Origin: Streptomyces parvus
Lineage (GTDB): Bacteria; Actinomycetota; Actinomycetes; Streptomycetales; Streptomycetaceae
Assembly (NCBI RefSeq): GCF_014648875.1
Contig: NZ_BMRY01000012.1
Location: 62,001 to 126,000, forward strand
Direction: 5' to 3'
Length of the DNA stretch: 64,000 nt
Below the pieces are notes generated by a model that saw only the letters and a program-made list of their open reading frames with translations, ran no database searches and was not told where the DNA came from. Both the position numbers and the translations under genes were made by a program. Numbering within the stretch: position 1 is the stretch's first letter; each line of letters starts with the position of its first letter. Positions 34,305 through 43,241 of this stretch are shown one piece after another.

Positions 34305-35480
34305 ATGTCCAAGACGGCTTACGTGCGCACCAAGCCGCACCTCAACATCGGCACCATGGGCCACGTCGACCACGGCAAGACCACCCTCACCGCCGCCATC
34401 ACCAAGGTCCTCAGCGAGCGCGGCGGCAGCTCCACCTCCTACGTGTCCTTCGACCGGATCGACCGGGCCCCCGAGGAGGCCCAGCGCGGCATCACCATCA
34501 ACATCGCGCACGTCGAGTACGAGACCGACACCCGCCACTACGCGCACGTCGACATGCCCGGCCACGCCGACTACATCAAGAACATGGTCACCGGAGCGGC
34601 GCAGCTCGACGGGGCGATCCTCGTCGTCTCCGCGCTCGACGGGATCATGCCGCAGACCGCCGAGCACGTCCTGCTGGCCCGTCAAGTGGGCGTCGACCAC
34701 ATCGTCGTCGCCCTCAACAAGGCCGACGCGGGCGACCCCGAGCTGACCGACCTGGTCGAGCTGGAGGTCCGTGAGCTGCTCTCCGCGCACGGGTACGGCG
34801 GCGACACCGTCCCCGTGGTCCGGGTCTCCGGGCTCAAGGCCCTGGAGGGCGACCCGCGGTGGACGGCGGCGATCGAAGGACTGCTGGACGCCGTCGACAC
34901 GTACGTACCGATGCCGGTGCGCTACACCGACGCCCCGTTCCTGCTGTCCGTCGAGAACGTCCTGACCATCACCGGCCGGGGCACCGTCGTCACCGGCGCC
35001 GTCGAGCGCGGCACCGTCCGCGTCGGCGACAGGGTCCAGGTGCTGGGCGCGGAGGTCGAGACGGTCGTCACCGGCCTGGAGACCTTCGGCAAGCCGATGG
35101 AGTCCGCCGAGGCCGGGGACAACGTCGCGCTGCTGCTGCGCGGGGTGGAGCGGGACCGGGTCCGGCGCGGTCATGTCGTGGCCGCGCCCGGCAGCGTCAC
35201 GCCCAGCCGCCGGTTCACCGCGCAGGTGTACGTGCTGTCGGCGAAGGAGGGCGGCCGGACCACCCCGGTCGCCACCGGCTACCGGCCGCAGTTCTACATC
35301 CGTACGGCGGACGTCGTCGGCGACGTCGACCTCGGCGAGGCGGCGGTCGCGCGCCCCGGCGACACGGTCACCATGACCGTGGAGCTGGGCCGTGACGTGC
35401 CGCTGGAGTCCGGCCTCGGCTTCGCGATCCGCGAGGGCGGCCGCACGGTCGGCGCGGGAACGGTCACCGAGCTGCTCTGA
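34305..35480 (+). CDS. tuf3: Divergent elongation factor Tu (EF-Tu3)
   Basis: The 391-residue GTPase delivers aminoacyl-tRNA to the ribosome. G1 is GHVDHGKT near residue 19, the switch region RGITI is kept, G3 reads DMPGH instead of DCPGH, and G4 is NKAD. Domain 2 (GRGTVVTGAVERG) and domain 3 follow. It is clearly less canonical than housekeeping EF-Tu, like the tuf3 products of S. coelicolor and S. ramocissimus. The S. ramocissimus EF-Tu3 is reported resistant to EF-Tu-targeting antibiotics; whether this copy is resistant cannot be read. The ATG follows AAGGA. It stands alone, not in the ribosomal operon, between a leader hairpin and a 17-bp terminator. Confidence 0.93.
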   Translation: MSKTAYVRTKPHLNIGTMGHVDHGKTTLTAAITKVLSERGGSSTSYVSFDRIDRAPEEAQRGITINIAHVEYETDTRHYAHVDMPGHADYIKNMVTGAAQLDGAILVVSALDGIMPQTAEHVLLARQVGVDHIVVALNKADAGDPELTDLVELEVRELLSAHGYGGDTVPVVRVSGLKALEGDPRWTAAIEGLLDAVDTYVPMPVRYTDAPFLLSVENVLTITGRGTVVTGAVERGTVRVGDRVQVLGAEVETVVTGLETFGKPMESAEAGDNVALLLRGVERDRVRRGHVVAAPGSVTPSRRFTAQVYVLSAKEGGRTTPVATGYRPQFYIRTADVVGDVDLGEAAVARPGDTVTMTVELGRDVPLESGLGFAIREGGRTVGAGTVTELL

Positions 35481-35486
35481 TACCGC

Positions 35487-35527
35487 CCGCCGCCCGCCAC
35501 CCCTCGGTTCGGGGTGGCGGGCGGCGG
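35487..35527 (+). terminator. tuf3 terminator, 17-bp perfect stem
   Basis: Arms 35487-35503 and 35511-35527 are exact reverse complements with a 7-nt loop, starting 6 nt after the tuf3 stop. Confidence 0.9.
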
Positions 35528-35543
35528 CGGCGACAATGGAGAG

Positions 35544-36389
35544 GTGAACGAGCCGATACCCGTCATCCGCGAGGTCGACTGCGGCACCGCCCGGCTGCTG
35601 CCCGACGTGGACCGCGACCGGGCCTGGCTGCTCACGGTCGACGACGCGCCCCAGTCCTACGTCGACCTCGACGATCCGTCCCACCTGGAGTTCGAGTACG
35701 TGCGGCGGCTCGCCCACGTCGTGGACGGCGCGGCGGAGCCGGGTGCGCCCCTGGACGTCCTGCATCTGGGCGGTGGCGCGCTGACCCTGCCCCGCTACGT
35801 GGCCGCGACCCGCCCCGGCTCACGGCAGGACGTGGTCGACGCGGACCGGGGGCTGCTGGGGCTGGTCCGGGAGCATCTGCCGCTGCCCGACGAGTGCGGC
35901 ATCACCCTGCACGCGGCCGACGCCAGGGCGTGGCTGGAAGCGGCCGCCCCCGCGTCCGTCGACCTTCTGATCGCGGACGTCTTCGGCGGCTCCCGGGTTC
36001 CGGCGCACCTCACGTCCGTCGAGTACGCGCGGGCGGCCGGGCGGGCCCTGCGCGCGGACGGGATCTACGCGGCCAACCTGGCCGACAGCGCGCCGTTCGC
36101 CTTCCTCCGCTCGCAGTCGGCGAACTTCGCCGCCGTCTTCCCGGAACTGGCGCTGGTAGGGGAACCCGCGGTGCTGCGCGGCCGGCGTTTCGGCAACGTC
36201 GTGCTTCTCGCCTCGTACACGCCCATCGACGTGGATCCGCTCGTCCGCCGCTGCGCCGCGGACGCCTTCCCCGCGCGGGTCACCCACGGTGCCGCGCTGG
36301 CCCGGTTCAGCGGCGGGGCCCGCCCGGTGGCGGACGCGGACGCGGTCGCCTCGCCCGAACCGCCCGACGGGGCCTTCAGCGTGGGCTGA
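35544..36389 (+). CDS. Spermidine-synthase-like (class I methyltransferase fold) protein
   Basis: The 281-residue protein has the spermidine-synthase-like fold: LDVLHLGGGALTLPRYVAA near residue 72, an acidic strand end at VVDADRGLLGL, then DARAWLEAA and DLLIADVFGG. The last carries the Asp expected at the propylamine-transfer site. Many actinobacterial members are not proven polyamine enzymes, so function is open. GTG 35544 is chosen because the earlier GTG at 35514 lies inside the tuf3 terminator stem. Confidence 0.82.
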   Translation: MNEPIPVIREVDCGTARLLPDVDRDRAWLLTVDDAPQSYVDLDDPSHLEFEYVRRLAHVVDGAAEPGAPLDVLHLGGGALTLPRYVAATRPGSRQDVVDADRGLLGLVREHLPLPDECGITLHAADARAWLEAAAPASVDLLIADVFGGSRVPAHLTSVEYARAAGRALRADGIYAANLADSAPFAFLRSQSANFAAVFPELALVGEPAVLRGRRFGNVVLLASYTPIDVDPLVRRCAADAFPARVTHGAALARFSGGARPVADADAVASPEPPDGAFSVG

Positions 36390-36446
36390 GACTCCCGGCG
36401 GGCGGGGCGGGGCGGCAGGGTGGTGCGGGAACGCGCTGTGCGGATG

Positions 36447-37544
36447 TCAGCCGGTGGGCTCACCCGCGAGGCGGACCGTGCTCAGAATCTGCTGGATGGT
36501 GGTGTCCGGCAGCTCGTCCTTGACGCCGGTGGCGGCGTAGAGGACCCAGGTGGAGAAGTCGCCCTTGGAGTTCTTGAAGGAGAACGCGATCGACTTCCCG
36601 TCGCTGTCGCACTTCTCCTTGTTGGCCAGCTCCAGGGCGGTGGCCTGCGCGACGCTGCCGGAGAGACCCGACTTGGTGGTGAAGGGCTTGGCCTTGCCGA
36701 TCTTGACCTTGGACTTCGGGTCGAGCTGGGCGTAGGCGGCCCACACCCAGTTGGCGGCCTCGTTCCGGGCTGCCTCGTCGGTGTTCTTGGCGCCCTGGGC
36801 GCCCTTCGTCCCGACGCCGGCGAGCCCGGTGTCCTCCTCGCGGCCGTCCCCGTCGGAGTCGTCGACGCACCACTTGCTCTTGTAGTAGGCGGGTGCGGAG
36901 AAGCCGGCGACCGGCGACCCGTCCTCCTTCTTGGCGTCCTCGAAGCCGGAGAACATTCCCGAGCTCGCGACCTCCCAGTCACCGGGAACGTCGAACTGCG
37001 TGCCCCACTTGGGATTGGTGACGACCTTCCAGCCCGGAATGAGCGGCTTGGGGTCGTTCTCGGAGCCCCGCGGGTTCTCCGCGGGCGGCGCGGAGCCGGT
37101 GGCCGTCTCGCTGGGCTTGGCACTCGGCGACGCGGTCTTCTCCTTGCCGGCGACGTTCTTGCTGTCGTCGTCGTCCTTGCCGAGCACGAGGAATCCGGTG
37201 ACGCCCGCAGCGACCACGACGGCCAGCGCCGCGACGATCGCCACGATCGTCGTCTTCTTCTTGTCGTCGCCGGGCTTCGGCCCGCCGGGCGGACCCGGGA
37301 CGGCGTACTGCGGCACCGTCGGCTGCTGGTAGGGATTGGGCTGCTGATAGCCCGGCTGCCCGCCGGGCGGCTGGCCCTGCGGGTACCCGTAGCCCGGTTC
37401 GGTGGGCTGCCCCGGCTGGCCCTGCGGCGGATATCCCGGTTGCTGATAGGGATTCGGCTGCTGGTACCCCGGCTGCTGGTACGGGTTCTGGTTCTGGTCC
37501 TGCGGGTTCTGCTCGCCCCCGGGCGGCTGCGTTCCTGGCCACAT
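36447..37544 (-). CDS. Membrane-anchored protein with Pro/Gln-rich repeats (DUF8017-like)
   Basis: The 365-residue protein begins with about 90 residues of imperfect NPYQQPGY / PQGQP repeats in the cytoplasm. One membrane segment follows (VAIVAALAVVVAAGVTGFLVLG), then a charged linker and an extracellular domain with WGTQFDVPGDWEV and a late STWVLYAATG. Two Cys (KWCVDD and KEKCDSD) could form a disulfide. The function of such Streptomyces proteins is unknown. A -10-like TATGGT ends 8 nt before the ATG, so the mRNA may be leaderless. Confidence 0.8.
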   Translation of the reverse strand: MWPGTQPPGGEQNPQDQNQNPYQQPGYQQPNPYQQPGYPPQGQPGQPTEPGYGYPQGQPPGGQPGYQQPNPYQQPTVPQYAVPGPPGGPKPGDDKKKTTIVAIVAALAVVVAAGVTGFLVLGKDDDDSKNVAGKEKTASPSAKPSETATGSAPPAENPRGSENDPKPLIPGWKVVTNPKWGTQFDVPGDWEVASSGMFSGFEDAKKEDGSPVAGFSAPAYYKSKWCVDDSDGDGREEDTGLAGVGTKGAQGAKNTDEAARNEAANWVWAAYAQLDPKSKVKIGKAKPFTTKSGLSGSVAQATALELANKEKCDSDGKSIAFSFKNSKGDFSTWVLYAATGVKDELPDTTIQQILSTVRLAGEPTG

Positions 37545-37650
37545 GGCCAGTAACCATAGATGGGCCGTGCGCCCACTTCTACGTCAGCCCTGTACCGGAG
37601 CCGTCACAAGGGGATGGCCAAACGGTGCTACTGGTGAGTAACCTTCGGGC

Positions 37651-38103
37651 ATGAGCGCTGAACAGATGACCGTGGGCGAGATGCTCGTCGCGACGGTTCC
37701 GATGGCCCGGACCCTCAACCTCGAATTCCTGGAGACCACCCCGGAGCGTGCCGTCGTCCGGCTGCCCGACCAGGCGGATTACCACAACCACGTCGGCGGC
37801 CCGCACGCCGGAGCGATGTTCACGCTTGCCGAGTCCGCCAGTGGCGCGATCGTCATCGCCGCCTTCGGCGACCAGATGTCGCGGGCCGTGCCGCTCGCCG
37901 TGAAGGCCGAGATCGGCTACAAGAAGCTCGCCATGGGCGAGGTCACCGCCACCGCGACCCTCGGCCGCCCGATCGCCGACGTGGTCGCCGAGCTGGACGC
38001 CGGACAGCGGCCGGAATTCCCCGTCGCCATCGAGATCACGCGCGCCGACGGCGCGGTCACCGGCGAGATGACCGTCGTGTGGACCCTGCGCCCCAACGGC
38101 TGA
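37651..38103 (+). CDS. Hotdog-fold thioesterase-like protein (DUF4442)
   Basis: The 150-residue hotdog protein has a likely active-site loop NHVGGPHAGAMFTLAES near residue 46, as in PaaI/DUF4442 acyl-CoA thioesterases that hydrolyse thioesters. The specific acyl group is not readable. The ATG has no ribosome site, but a -10-like TAACCT ends 6 nt before it. A strong terminator at 38144 separates it from the convergent beta-helix gene. Confidence 0.82.
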   Translation: MSAEQMTVGEMLVATVPMARTLNLEFLETTPERAVVRLPDQADYHNHVGGPHAGAMFTLAESASGAIVIAAFGDQMSRAVPLAVKAEIGYKKLAMGEVTATATLGRPIADVVAELDAGQRPEFPVAIEITRADGAVTGEMTVVWTLRPNG

Positions 38104-38143
38104 CCACCGCCGTACCCGCGCGAGACGCCGTACGCACATGAGA

Positions 38144-38184
38144 CCGGGCCGCCGCCCTCCTGGAACGGGAGGGCGGCGGCCCGG
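38144..38184. terminator. Bidirectional terminator, 17-bp perfect stem
   Basis: Arms 38144-38160 and 38168-38184 are exact reverse complements with a 7-nt loop, between the convergent thioesterase and gamma carbonic anhydrase-like genes. Confidence 0.88.
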
Positions 38185-38214
38185 CCGCTGTTCGTCGGGT
38201 GCCGCGGGCGGGCG

Positions 38215-38745
38215 TCAGCCCTCGTGCGCCGCGCGGTGCGCCTTCGCCAGCTCCACGTACCCCGCCGCGTTGAAGCGGATGCTCTCCAGCTCCTCGGCGG
38301 TCAGCGGCCGCTTCACCTTCGCGGGCACCCCCGCGACGAGCGAGCCCGGCGGCACCTGCATCCCCTGCGGGACCAGAGCCTGCGCCGCGACCAGCGAACC
38401 CGCGCCGATGTGCGCGCCGTTGAGCACCGTGGCGCCCATCCCGACCAGCACGTCGTCCTCGATCACACAGCCGTGCAGCACGGCGTTGTGGCCGACCGAG
38501 ACCCGCGCGCCCACGGTGAGCGGGAAACCGGGGTCGGTGTGCACGCTGCAGTTGTCCTGGATGTTGCTGTCGGGCCCGAGCGTGATGGGACCGCAGTCGG
38601 CGCGCAGCACGGCCTGGTACCAGACGCTGGAGCCCGGGGCGAGCGTCACCTCACCGATCACCACGGAGGTCGGGGCCACGAACGCGTCCACATCGATGTC
38701 CGGCTCCTTGCCGCCCATGCCCGTGATCAACGCCTGCTCCGCCAT
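38215..38745 (-). CDS. Gamma carbonic anhydrase-like hexapeptide protein
   Basis: The 176-residue left-handed beta-helix protein has hexapeptide repeats and candidate metal ligands in DNCSVH and VGHNAVLHGC, as in gamma carbonic anhydrases and the related YrdA/PaaY proteins. Those three His normally bind zinc or iron. Whether it hydrates carbon dioxide or acts on an acyl-CoA is undecided. ATG 38745 follows AAGGAG at 6 nt. Confidence 0.88.
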   Translation of the reverse strand: MAEQALITGMGGKEPDIDVDAFVAPTSVVIGEVTLAPGSSVWYQAVLRADCGPITLGPDSNIQDNCSVHTDPGFPLTVGARVSVGHNAVLHGCVIEDDVLVGMGATVLNGAHIGAGSLVAAQALVPQGMQVPPGSLVAGVPAKVKRPLTAEELESIRFNAAGYVELAKAHRAAHEG

Positions 38746-38905
38746 CGCCTGCTCCTTCGCGCCGGTGTGGTGCTCCTGGGCCCTCTCCACCGGATCAGGC
38801 CGACTCTCACGGTAGGCGACGGCCCCCGGCGGGCGCCGCGCAGTGGGGCGAACATCACAGGTCACCGCGGGGATCGCCCACCGCGCCGCCGACTACCGTG
38901 AGCGC

Positions 38906-39664
38906 GTGCCGAAGAACCGAAACACGTTCTCCTTCCTCGCCCGCTGGCCGCGCCGCGCCGCCTCCCGGGCGGTCCACCTCGGCTGGGCCTGGGCACAGCG
39001 GGCGGGTGCGGTCACCGCCGAGCACCCCGGGCGCCTGCGGTTCGGCGCGATCGGCGAGGGCACCCGGCTCGCCTTCCCGCAGGGCACCGTGTTCGGGGAG
39101 CGGTGGATCGAGCTGGGCGCGCACTGCATCATCGGCGAGCAGGTCACCCTCACCGCCGGGATGATGCCCGACCTGGACCTGGGGCCCGACCCGATCCTCA
39201 CTCTGGGCGACGGGGTGGTGCTGGGGCGTGGCAGCCATGTGATCGCCGACACGACGGTGACCGTCGGCTCGGACACGTACTGCGGTCCGTACGTCTACAT
39301 CACCTCGACCAACCACAGCTACGACGACCCGCACGAGCCCGTGGGCAGGCAGTGGCCCCGGATGGAACCGGTGGCGATCGGCCCCGGCTGCTGGATCGGC
39401 ACCGGCGCGGTGATCCTGCCCGGGGCCCGGCTCGGCCGGAACGTGGTGGTCGCGGCGGGCGCCGTCGTCCGGGGCGAGGTCCCCGACCACGCGGTGGTCG
39501 CCGGAGCACCCGCCCGCGTCGTCCGCAGCTGGGACCCGGAGAAGGGCTGGCAGCCGCCGCTGCGCACGCCTGCCCCCGTGCCGATCCCCCAGGGCGTCAC
39601 GCCCGAGCAGCTGCTGGCCCTCGCCGAGCTGGACGAGGTGCGGGAAACCCCGTCAACCCCGTAG
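38906..39664 (+). CDS. Hexapeptide-repeat acyltransferase
   Basis: The 252-residue protein has left-handed beta-helix repeats (LGDGVVLGRGSHVIADTTVTVG, then IGPGCWIGTGAVILPGARLGRN). The catalytic-type His is in TSTNHSYDDP, as in maltose/galactoside O-acetyltransferases. It would move an acetyl group from acetyl-CoA to a sugar or similar hydroxyl group. The start of its N-terminal basic stretch is uncertain; GTG 38906 has no clear ribosome site. It is divergent from the gamma carbonic anhydrase-like gene. Confidence 0.82.
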   Translation: MPKNRNTFSFLARWPRRAASRAVHLGWAWAQRAGAVTAEHPGRLRFGAIGEGTRLAFPQGTVFGERWIELGAHCIIGEQVTLTAGMMPDLDLGPDPILTLGDGVVLGRGSHVIADTTVTVGSDTYCGPYVYITSTNHSYDDPHEPVGRQWPRMEPVAIGPGCWIGTGAVILPGARLGRNVVVAAGAVVRGEVPDHAVVAGAPARVVRSWDPEKGWQPPLRTPAPVPIPQGVTPEQLLALAELDEVRETPSTP

Positions 39665-39789
39665 GTCCCGTGTGGCGCCGCCACGGTCCGGTGGACGGGG
39701 GAGTGCGGCGGGGGGAAAGTGCACCGTACGGCAGTCGGCAGTGCAATATTCTTGACCGCGTTCTCGATCATCCACCGCAGGGACGGTAC

Positions 39790-40362
39790 GTGTCCGACCT
39801 CGACCAGCTCACCCAGTCGCTGGCCCGCAACCTCAAGCGCTGGCGGGGCGAGCGCGGCTTCACCCTGGACGCCCTCGCGGCCCGCGCCGGAGTCAGCCGG
39901 GGAATGATCATCCAGATCGAGCAGGCGCGGACGAACCCGAGCGTCGGCACCACGGTGAAGCTGGCCGACGCGCTCGGCGTCGCCATCACCACCCTCCTCG
40001 ACCACGAGCAGGGGCCCCAGGTCCGGCTGGTCCCGGAGAGCCGGGCCGTCCGTATGTGGTCGACCGAGGCGGGCAGCTCCACCACGCTGCTGGTAGGAGC
40101 GGAGGCCCGCGGCCCGCTCGAACTGTGGACCTGCCGCCTGATGCCCGGGGAGGGCACCACGTCCGACCCGCACCCCGAGGGCACCGTCGAACTCCTCCAC
40201 GTCACCGAGGGCGAACTGACCCTCCAGGTCGACGGTCTCGACCATGCCGTCCCCGCCGGGACCTCCGCCACCTTCGAGGCGCACGTGCCGCACGGCTACC
40301 GCAACGAGGGCGGCGAACCGACGGTCTTCACCATGGCCGTCGCCATCCCGCCCGTCCGCTGA
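39790..40362 (+). CDS. XRE-cupin transcriptional regulator
   Basis: The 190-residue protein joins an N-terminal XRE helix-turn-helix (LKRWRGERGFTLDALAARAG, then SRGMIIQIEQARTNPSVGT) to a C-terminal cupin sensor (DPHPEGTVELLHVTEGELTL, then FEAHVPHGYRN). Such regulators usually repress nearby metabolic or efflux genes until the cupin binds a small molecule. Targets are not obvious; the YbaK-like gene follows on the same strand. GTG 39790 has the partial ribosome site GGGACGG upstream. Confidence 0.87.
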   Translation: MSDLDQLTQSLARNLKRWRGERGFTLDALAARAGVSRGMIIQIEQARTNPSVGTTVKLADALGVAITTLLDHEQGPQVRLVPESRAVRMWSTEAGSSTTLLVGAEARGPLELWTCRLMPGEGTTSDPHPEGTVELLHVTEGELTLQVDGLDHAVPAGTSATFEAHVPHGYRNEGGEPTVFTMAVAIPPVR

Positions 40363-40450
40363 GACGCCTCCGCTGAGACGCCTTCGCCGGAACGCCCGTT
40401 CGCCGAGACGCCAGGCCAGCCCTGCCCCCGACGCTGTTAGCGTGAGCGCC

Positions 40451-41005
40451 ATGCGCGCACCCATCGGCACCTTCGAGGACGCCGCTCCCGCTGCGGAACG
40501 GCTCGACCTGCTCCCCGCCCCCGTCGTCGCGGCGCTGACCGCGGGCTGGGGCGAGTTCACCGCCGAGCAGCTCGTCCACGTCGACAGCGACCCGGCCGTC
40601 GCCGACACCGCCGTCTTCGCCGAGCACCACGGCGTCGAACTCCTCGACACCTCGGCCAACTGCGTCGTCGTGGCGGGCAAGCGCGGCCAGGACGTCACCC
40701 TCGCCGCCTGCGTGGTGCTCTCCCGCACCCGGGTCGACGTCAACGGCGCGGTCCGCAAGCACCTCGGCGCCCGCAAGGCCTCCTTCGCCCCGATGGACAC
40801 GGCGGTCGGCGAGAGCGGCATGGAGTACGGCGGCATCACCCCGATCGGCCTGCCCGCCGCCTGGCCCCTCCTGCTGGACCCCGCCGTCGTGGACGAGGAA
40901 TGGGTCCTGATCGGCAGCGGCAGCCGGCGCGGCAAGCTCATCGTCCCCGGCAAGGCGCTCGCCGCCCTCCCGGGTGCGGTCGTCGTCGAGGGCCTCGGCG
41001 TCTGA
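40451..41005 (+). CDS. YbaK/ProX-type aminoacyl-tRNA deacylase domain protein
   Basis: The 184-residue protein has the YbaK fold: ANCVVVAGKRGQDVTLAACVVL with a conserved Lys, VRKHLGARKASFAP, and the GGITPIGLPAAWPLLLD motif. Relatives hydrolyse wrongly charged Cys-tRNAPro or Ala-tRNAPro. A -10-like TAGCGT ends 7 nt before the ATG, so the mRNA may be leaderless. Confidence 0.88.
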   Translation: MRAPIGTFEDAAPAAERLDLLPAPVVAALTAGWGEFTAEQLVHVDSDPAVADTAVFAEHHGVELLDTSANCVVVAGKRGQDVTLAACVVLSRTRVDVNGAVRKHLGARKASFAPMDTAVGESGMEYGGITPIGLPAAWPLLLDPAVVDEEWVLIGSGSRRGKLIVPGKALAALPGAVVVEGLGV

Positions 41006-41042
41006 GCCGCTCGAACGGCCGGAGGGGACGGCCGGGGCGACG

Positions 41043-41861
41043 TCAGGCTGTCCGGTGCTCCTTGAGCCAGATCGTGGCGAAGTCGACGGCCGACCGCAGC
41101 CGGACGAGCCGGCACTCCGCCGCGCCCACGCGCCCCGCCCGTACGTCACCCTCGGCGGCGGCCTCCTCGAACGCGGCGCCCAGGGCGGCGAAGTCCCCGT
41201 CGTCCAGGGCGACATCCTCGTACTCCCACCATCGGCGCACCCCCCGTGACGCCACCACACAGCGGTAGCTCCGGCGCGGCGGGCCGGGCATCCGGTACTC
41301 GCCCAGGTGGAACGCCGTACACGTGGCGTAGCCGGTGCCGAGCAGCAGGATCCGGGCATCCGCCTCGTACAGCCGGGCCAGCGGCGAGTCCTCCCCGAGG
41401 TGGCAGTCGGGGCGGTGCCCGGCGAGCAGCCGCGCAGCCCCGGGGCCGAGCCCGGCGAACGAGGTCTGCGGATGCGCGCTGCGCCCGGCCCCCGGCGCCG
41501 TCCGTACGGTCTCGGCCAGCGCGCCCATCGACGGCGCGGGCGTCACCGCCGGGTCGTACGCGGGCATCGCGGCGCGCACCGCGTCGACCGCCCCGGCGTC
41601 AAGGCCCCGCACCCGCTCGCGGTAGTGCGGGGAGGTGTCGGAGTTCTCCGTGGTGAAGGCGGGGACCACCACCGTCCCCGACGGTCCGACGGCCCGGCGC
41701 AACGCGCCCAGCACCTCCCGCGCCCCGCCCGCCACCGGCCCCAGCGCGCGCAGCGAGGCATGCACCAGGAGCACATCACCGGGCCGGACGCCGAGCGCGG
41801 TCAGCGCGGCCGTCGTCCGGGCCCTGCCGTCGGTCACGTCGATTACGTCCACGTCGTCCAC
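41043..41861 (-). CDS. AAC(3)-family N-acetyltransferase
   Basis: The 272-residue protein matches the aminoglycoside 3-N-acetyltransferase family: GVRPGDVLLVHASLRALGPV, VGPSGTVVVPAFTTEN and SAHPQTSFAGLGPGA, with the expected His in a late HLGEYRMPG region. Many chromosomal actinobacterial members do not confer resistance, and the natural substrate is unknown. GTG 41861 is assigned by similarity; GTG 41852 is an alternative. A CoA-binding protein gene lies 46 bp upstream on the same strand. Confidence 0.87.
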   Translation of the reverse strand: MDDVDVIDVTDGRARTTAALTALGVRPGDVLLVHASLRALGPVAGGAREVLGALRRAVGPSGTVVVPAFTTENSDTSPHYRERVRGLDAGAVDAVRAAMPAYDPAVTPAPSMGALAETVRTAPGAGRSAHPQTSFAGLGPGAARLLAGHRPDCHLGEDSPLARLYEADARILLLGTGYATCTAFHLGEYRMPGPPRRSYRCVVASRGVRRWWEYEDVALDDGDFAALGAAFEEAAAEGDVRAGRVGAAECRLVRLRSAVDFATIWLKEHRTA

Positions 41862-41907
41862 GGCGGGAATTCTGCCCACCCGGGGGCGCCCCGCACACCC
41901 GGCGGGC

Positions 41908-42324
41908 TCAGGCGCGAGCGCCCAGCCGGGGGATCTCGATCGCGGGGCACCGGTCCATGACCATGTCGAGGCCCGCCGCGCGCGTCCGCCCGTAGGCGTC
42001 CCGGTCCACGACACCGAGCTGGAACCACACCGCCTTCGCGCCGACCGCCACCGCCTCGTCCGCGACGGCGCCCGCCAGCTCGCTGTTGACGAACACGTCC
42101 ACCACGTCGACCGGGAAGGGGATGTCCGCGAGCGAGGCGTACCCCTGTTCGCCGTGGACCGTCTCGGCCTTCGGGTGGACCGGCACCACCCGCTTGCCGA
42201 ACCGCTGGAGGACCTCCGCCACCCCGTACGCCGCCCGGGAACGGTTGCCGGACAGGCCCACCACCGCCCAGGTGTCGCCCGTGTCCTGGAGAATCCGCCT
42301 GATCGTCACGTCGTCTGCGTCCAT
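41908..42324 (-). CDS. CoA-binding (YccU-type) protein
   Basis: The 138-residue Rossmann-fold protein has the CoA_binding pattern: WAVVGLSGNRSRAAYGVAEVL, VVPVHPKAETVHGEQGY, and the late VWFQLGVVDRDA. It binds CoA or a related nucleotide; no reaction is known. ATG 42324 matches the family start. It lies just upstream of the AAC(3)-like gene and is divergent from yigZ. Confidence 0.88.
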   Translation of the reverse strand: MDADDVTIRRILQDTGDTWAVVGLSGNRSRAAYGVAEVLQRFGKRVVPVHPKAETVHGEQGYASLADIPFPVDVVDVFVNSELAGAVADEAVAVGAKAVWFQLGVVDRDAYGRTRAAGLDMVMDRCPAIEIPRLGARA

Positions 42325-42398
42325 GCCGGGACAACCCACGGACCCCACTCCCCATTCCCGCCGGGATCCGCCCTCGCGGCGGCGCATAGGGTGGACGG

Positions 42399-43031
42399 AT
42401 GCAGGAGCAGTACCGGACCGTCGCCCGCGCGGGTGTGCACGAGAGCGAGATCAACCGATCCCGTTTCCTCTGCTCGCTCGCCCCAGCCGCCACCGAGGAG
42501 GAGGCGCAGGACTTCGTCGCCCGCGTCCGCAAGGAGCACCCGACCGCCACCCACAACTGCTTCGCGTACGTGATCGGCGCCGACGCCTCCGTGCAGAAGG
42601 CGAGCGACGACGGCGAACCCGGCGGCACGGCGGGCGTTCCCATGCTCCAGATGCTGATGCGGCGGGAGACGCGGTACGTCGTCGCGGTCGTCACCCGCTA
42701 CTACGGCGGGGTCAAACTCGGCGCGGGCGGACTGATCCGGGCGTACGGGGGAGTGGTCGGCGAAGCCCTCGACGCGCTCGGCACGATCACCCGGCAGCGC
42801 TTCCGGCTCGCCACGATCCGGGTCGACCACCAGCGGGCCGGGAAGCTGGAGAACGACCTGCGGGCCACCGGGCGGGACGTCCGCGAGGTGCGGTACGCCG
42901 AGGCCGTCACCATCGGGATCGGGCTGCCGGACGCCGACGTCGAGGCGTTCACCGCCTGGCTGGCCGACGTGACCGCGGGGACCGCGGCACTGGAGCTGGG
43001 CGGCGAGGCGTACGGGGACGTGACCGCGTGA
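42399..43031 (+). CDS. YigZ/IMPACT family protein
   Basis: The 210-residue protein has the IMPACT N-terminal domain (INRSRFLC, HNCFAYVIG, SDDGEPGGTAG, VVTRYYGGVKLGAGGLIRAY) and a short ferredoxin-like C-terminal domain. Its role is linked to translation or stress in other organisms but not settled in bacteria. TAGGGT ends 6 nt before the ATG, so a leaderless mRNA is possible. Confidence 0.9.
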   Translation: MQEQYRTVARAGVHESEINRSRFLCSLAPAATEEEAQDFVARVRKEHPTATHNCFAYVIGADASVQKASDDGEPGGTAGVPMLQMLMRRETRYVVAVVTRYYGGVKLGAGGLIRAYGGVVGEALDALGTITRQRFRLATIRVDHQRAGKLENDLRATGRDVREVRYAEAVTIGIGLPDADVEAFTAWLADVTAGTAALELGGEAYGDVTA

Positions 43032-43208
43032 ACCGTGTGAACCCCGTGAGGTGAGGGCAATCCCACGGGGCCACGGGTGCCCACGGGTGCCTACGGGGGG
43101 AAAATCATGATCGATGCGGGTCCGGCGGCCCGGCGGCGTTAGCGTGGTCGGTGCCGAGCGGGATCACGGGCCGCCGGTGCGCGGCCCACGGGGTGGAGGA
43201 TGACGACG

Positions 43209-43241
43209 ATGCAGGCCAAGACCGGCGGAGTGATGGCGTGA
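43209..43241 (+). CDS. Leader ORF coupled to sbcD
   Basis: ATG 43209 has GGTGGAGG about 9 nt upstream, the best ribosome site in this region, and encodes only MQAKTGGVMA before a TGA at 43239. That stop overlaps the sbcD GTG at 43238. The arrangement suggests that ribosomes are delivered to sbcD by translational coupling. An in-frame ATG at 43200 is an alternative start. Confidence 0.4.
   Translation: MQAKTGGVMA

Noticed and set aside
41043..41861. Aminoglycoside resistance gene
   Set aside because: The family match is good, but chromosomal relatives often lack resistance activity, so only the family is called.
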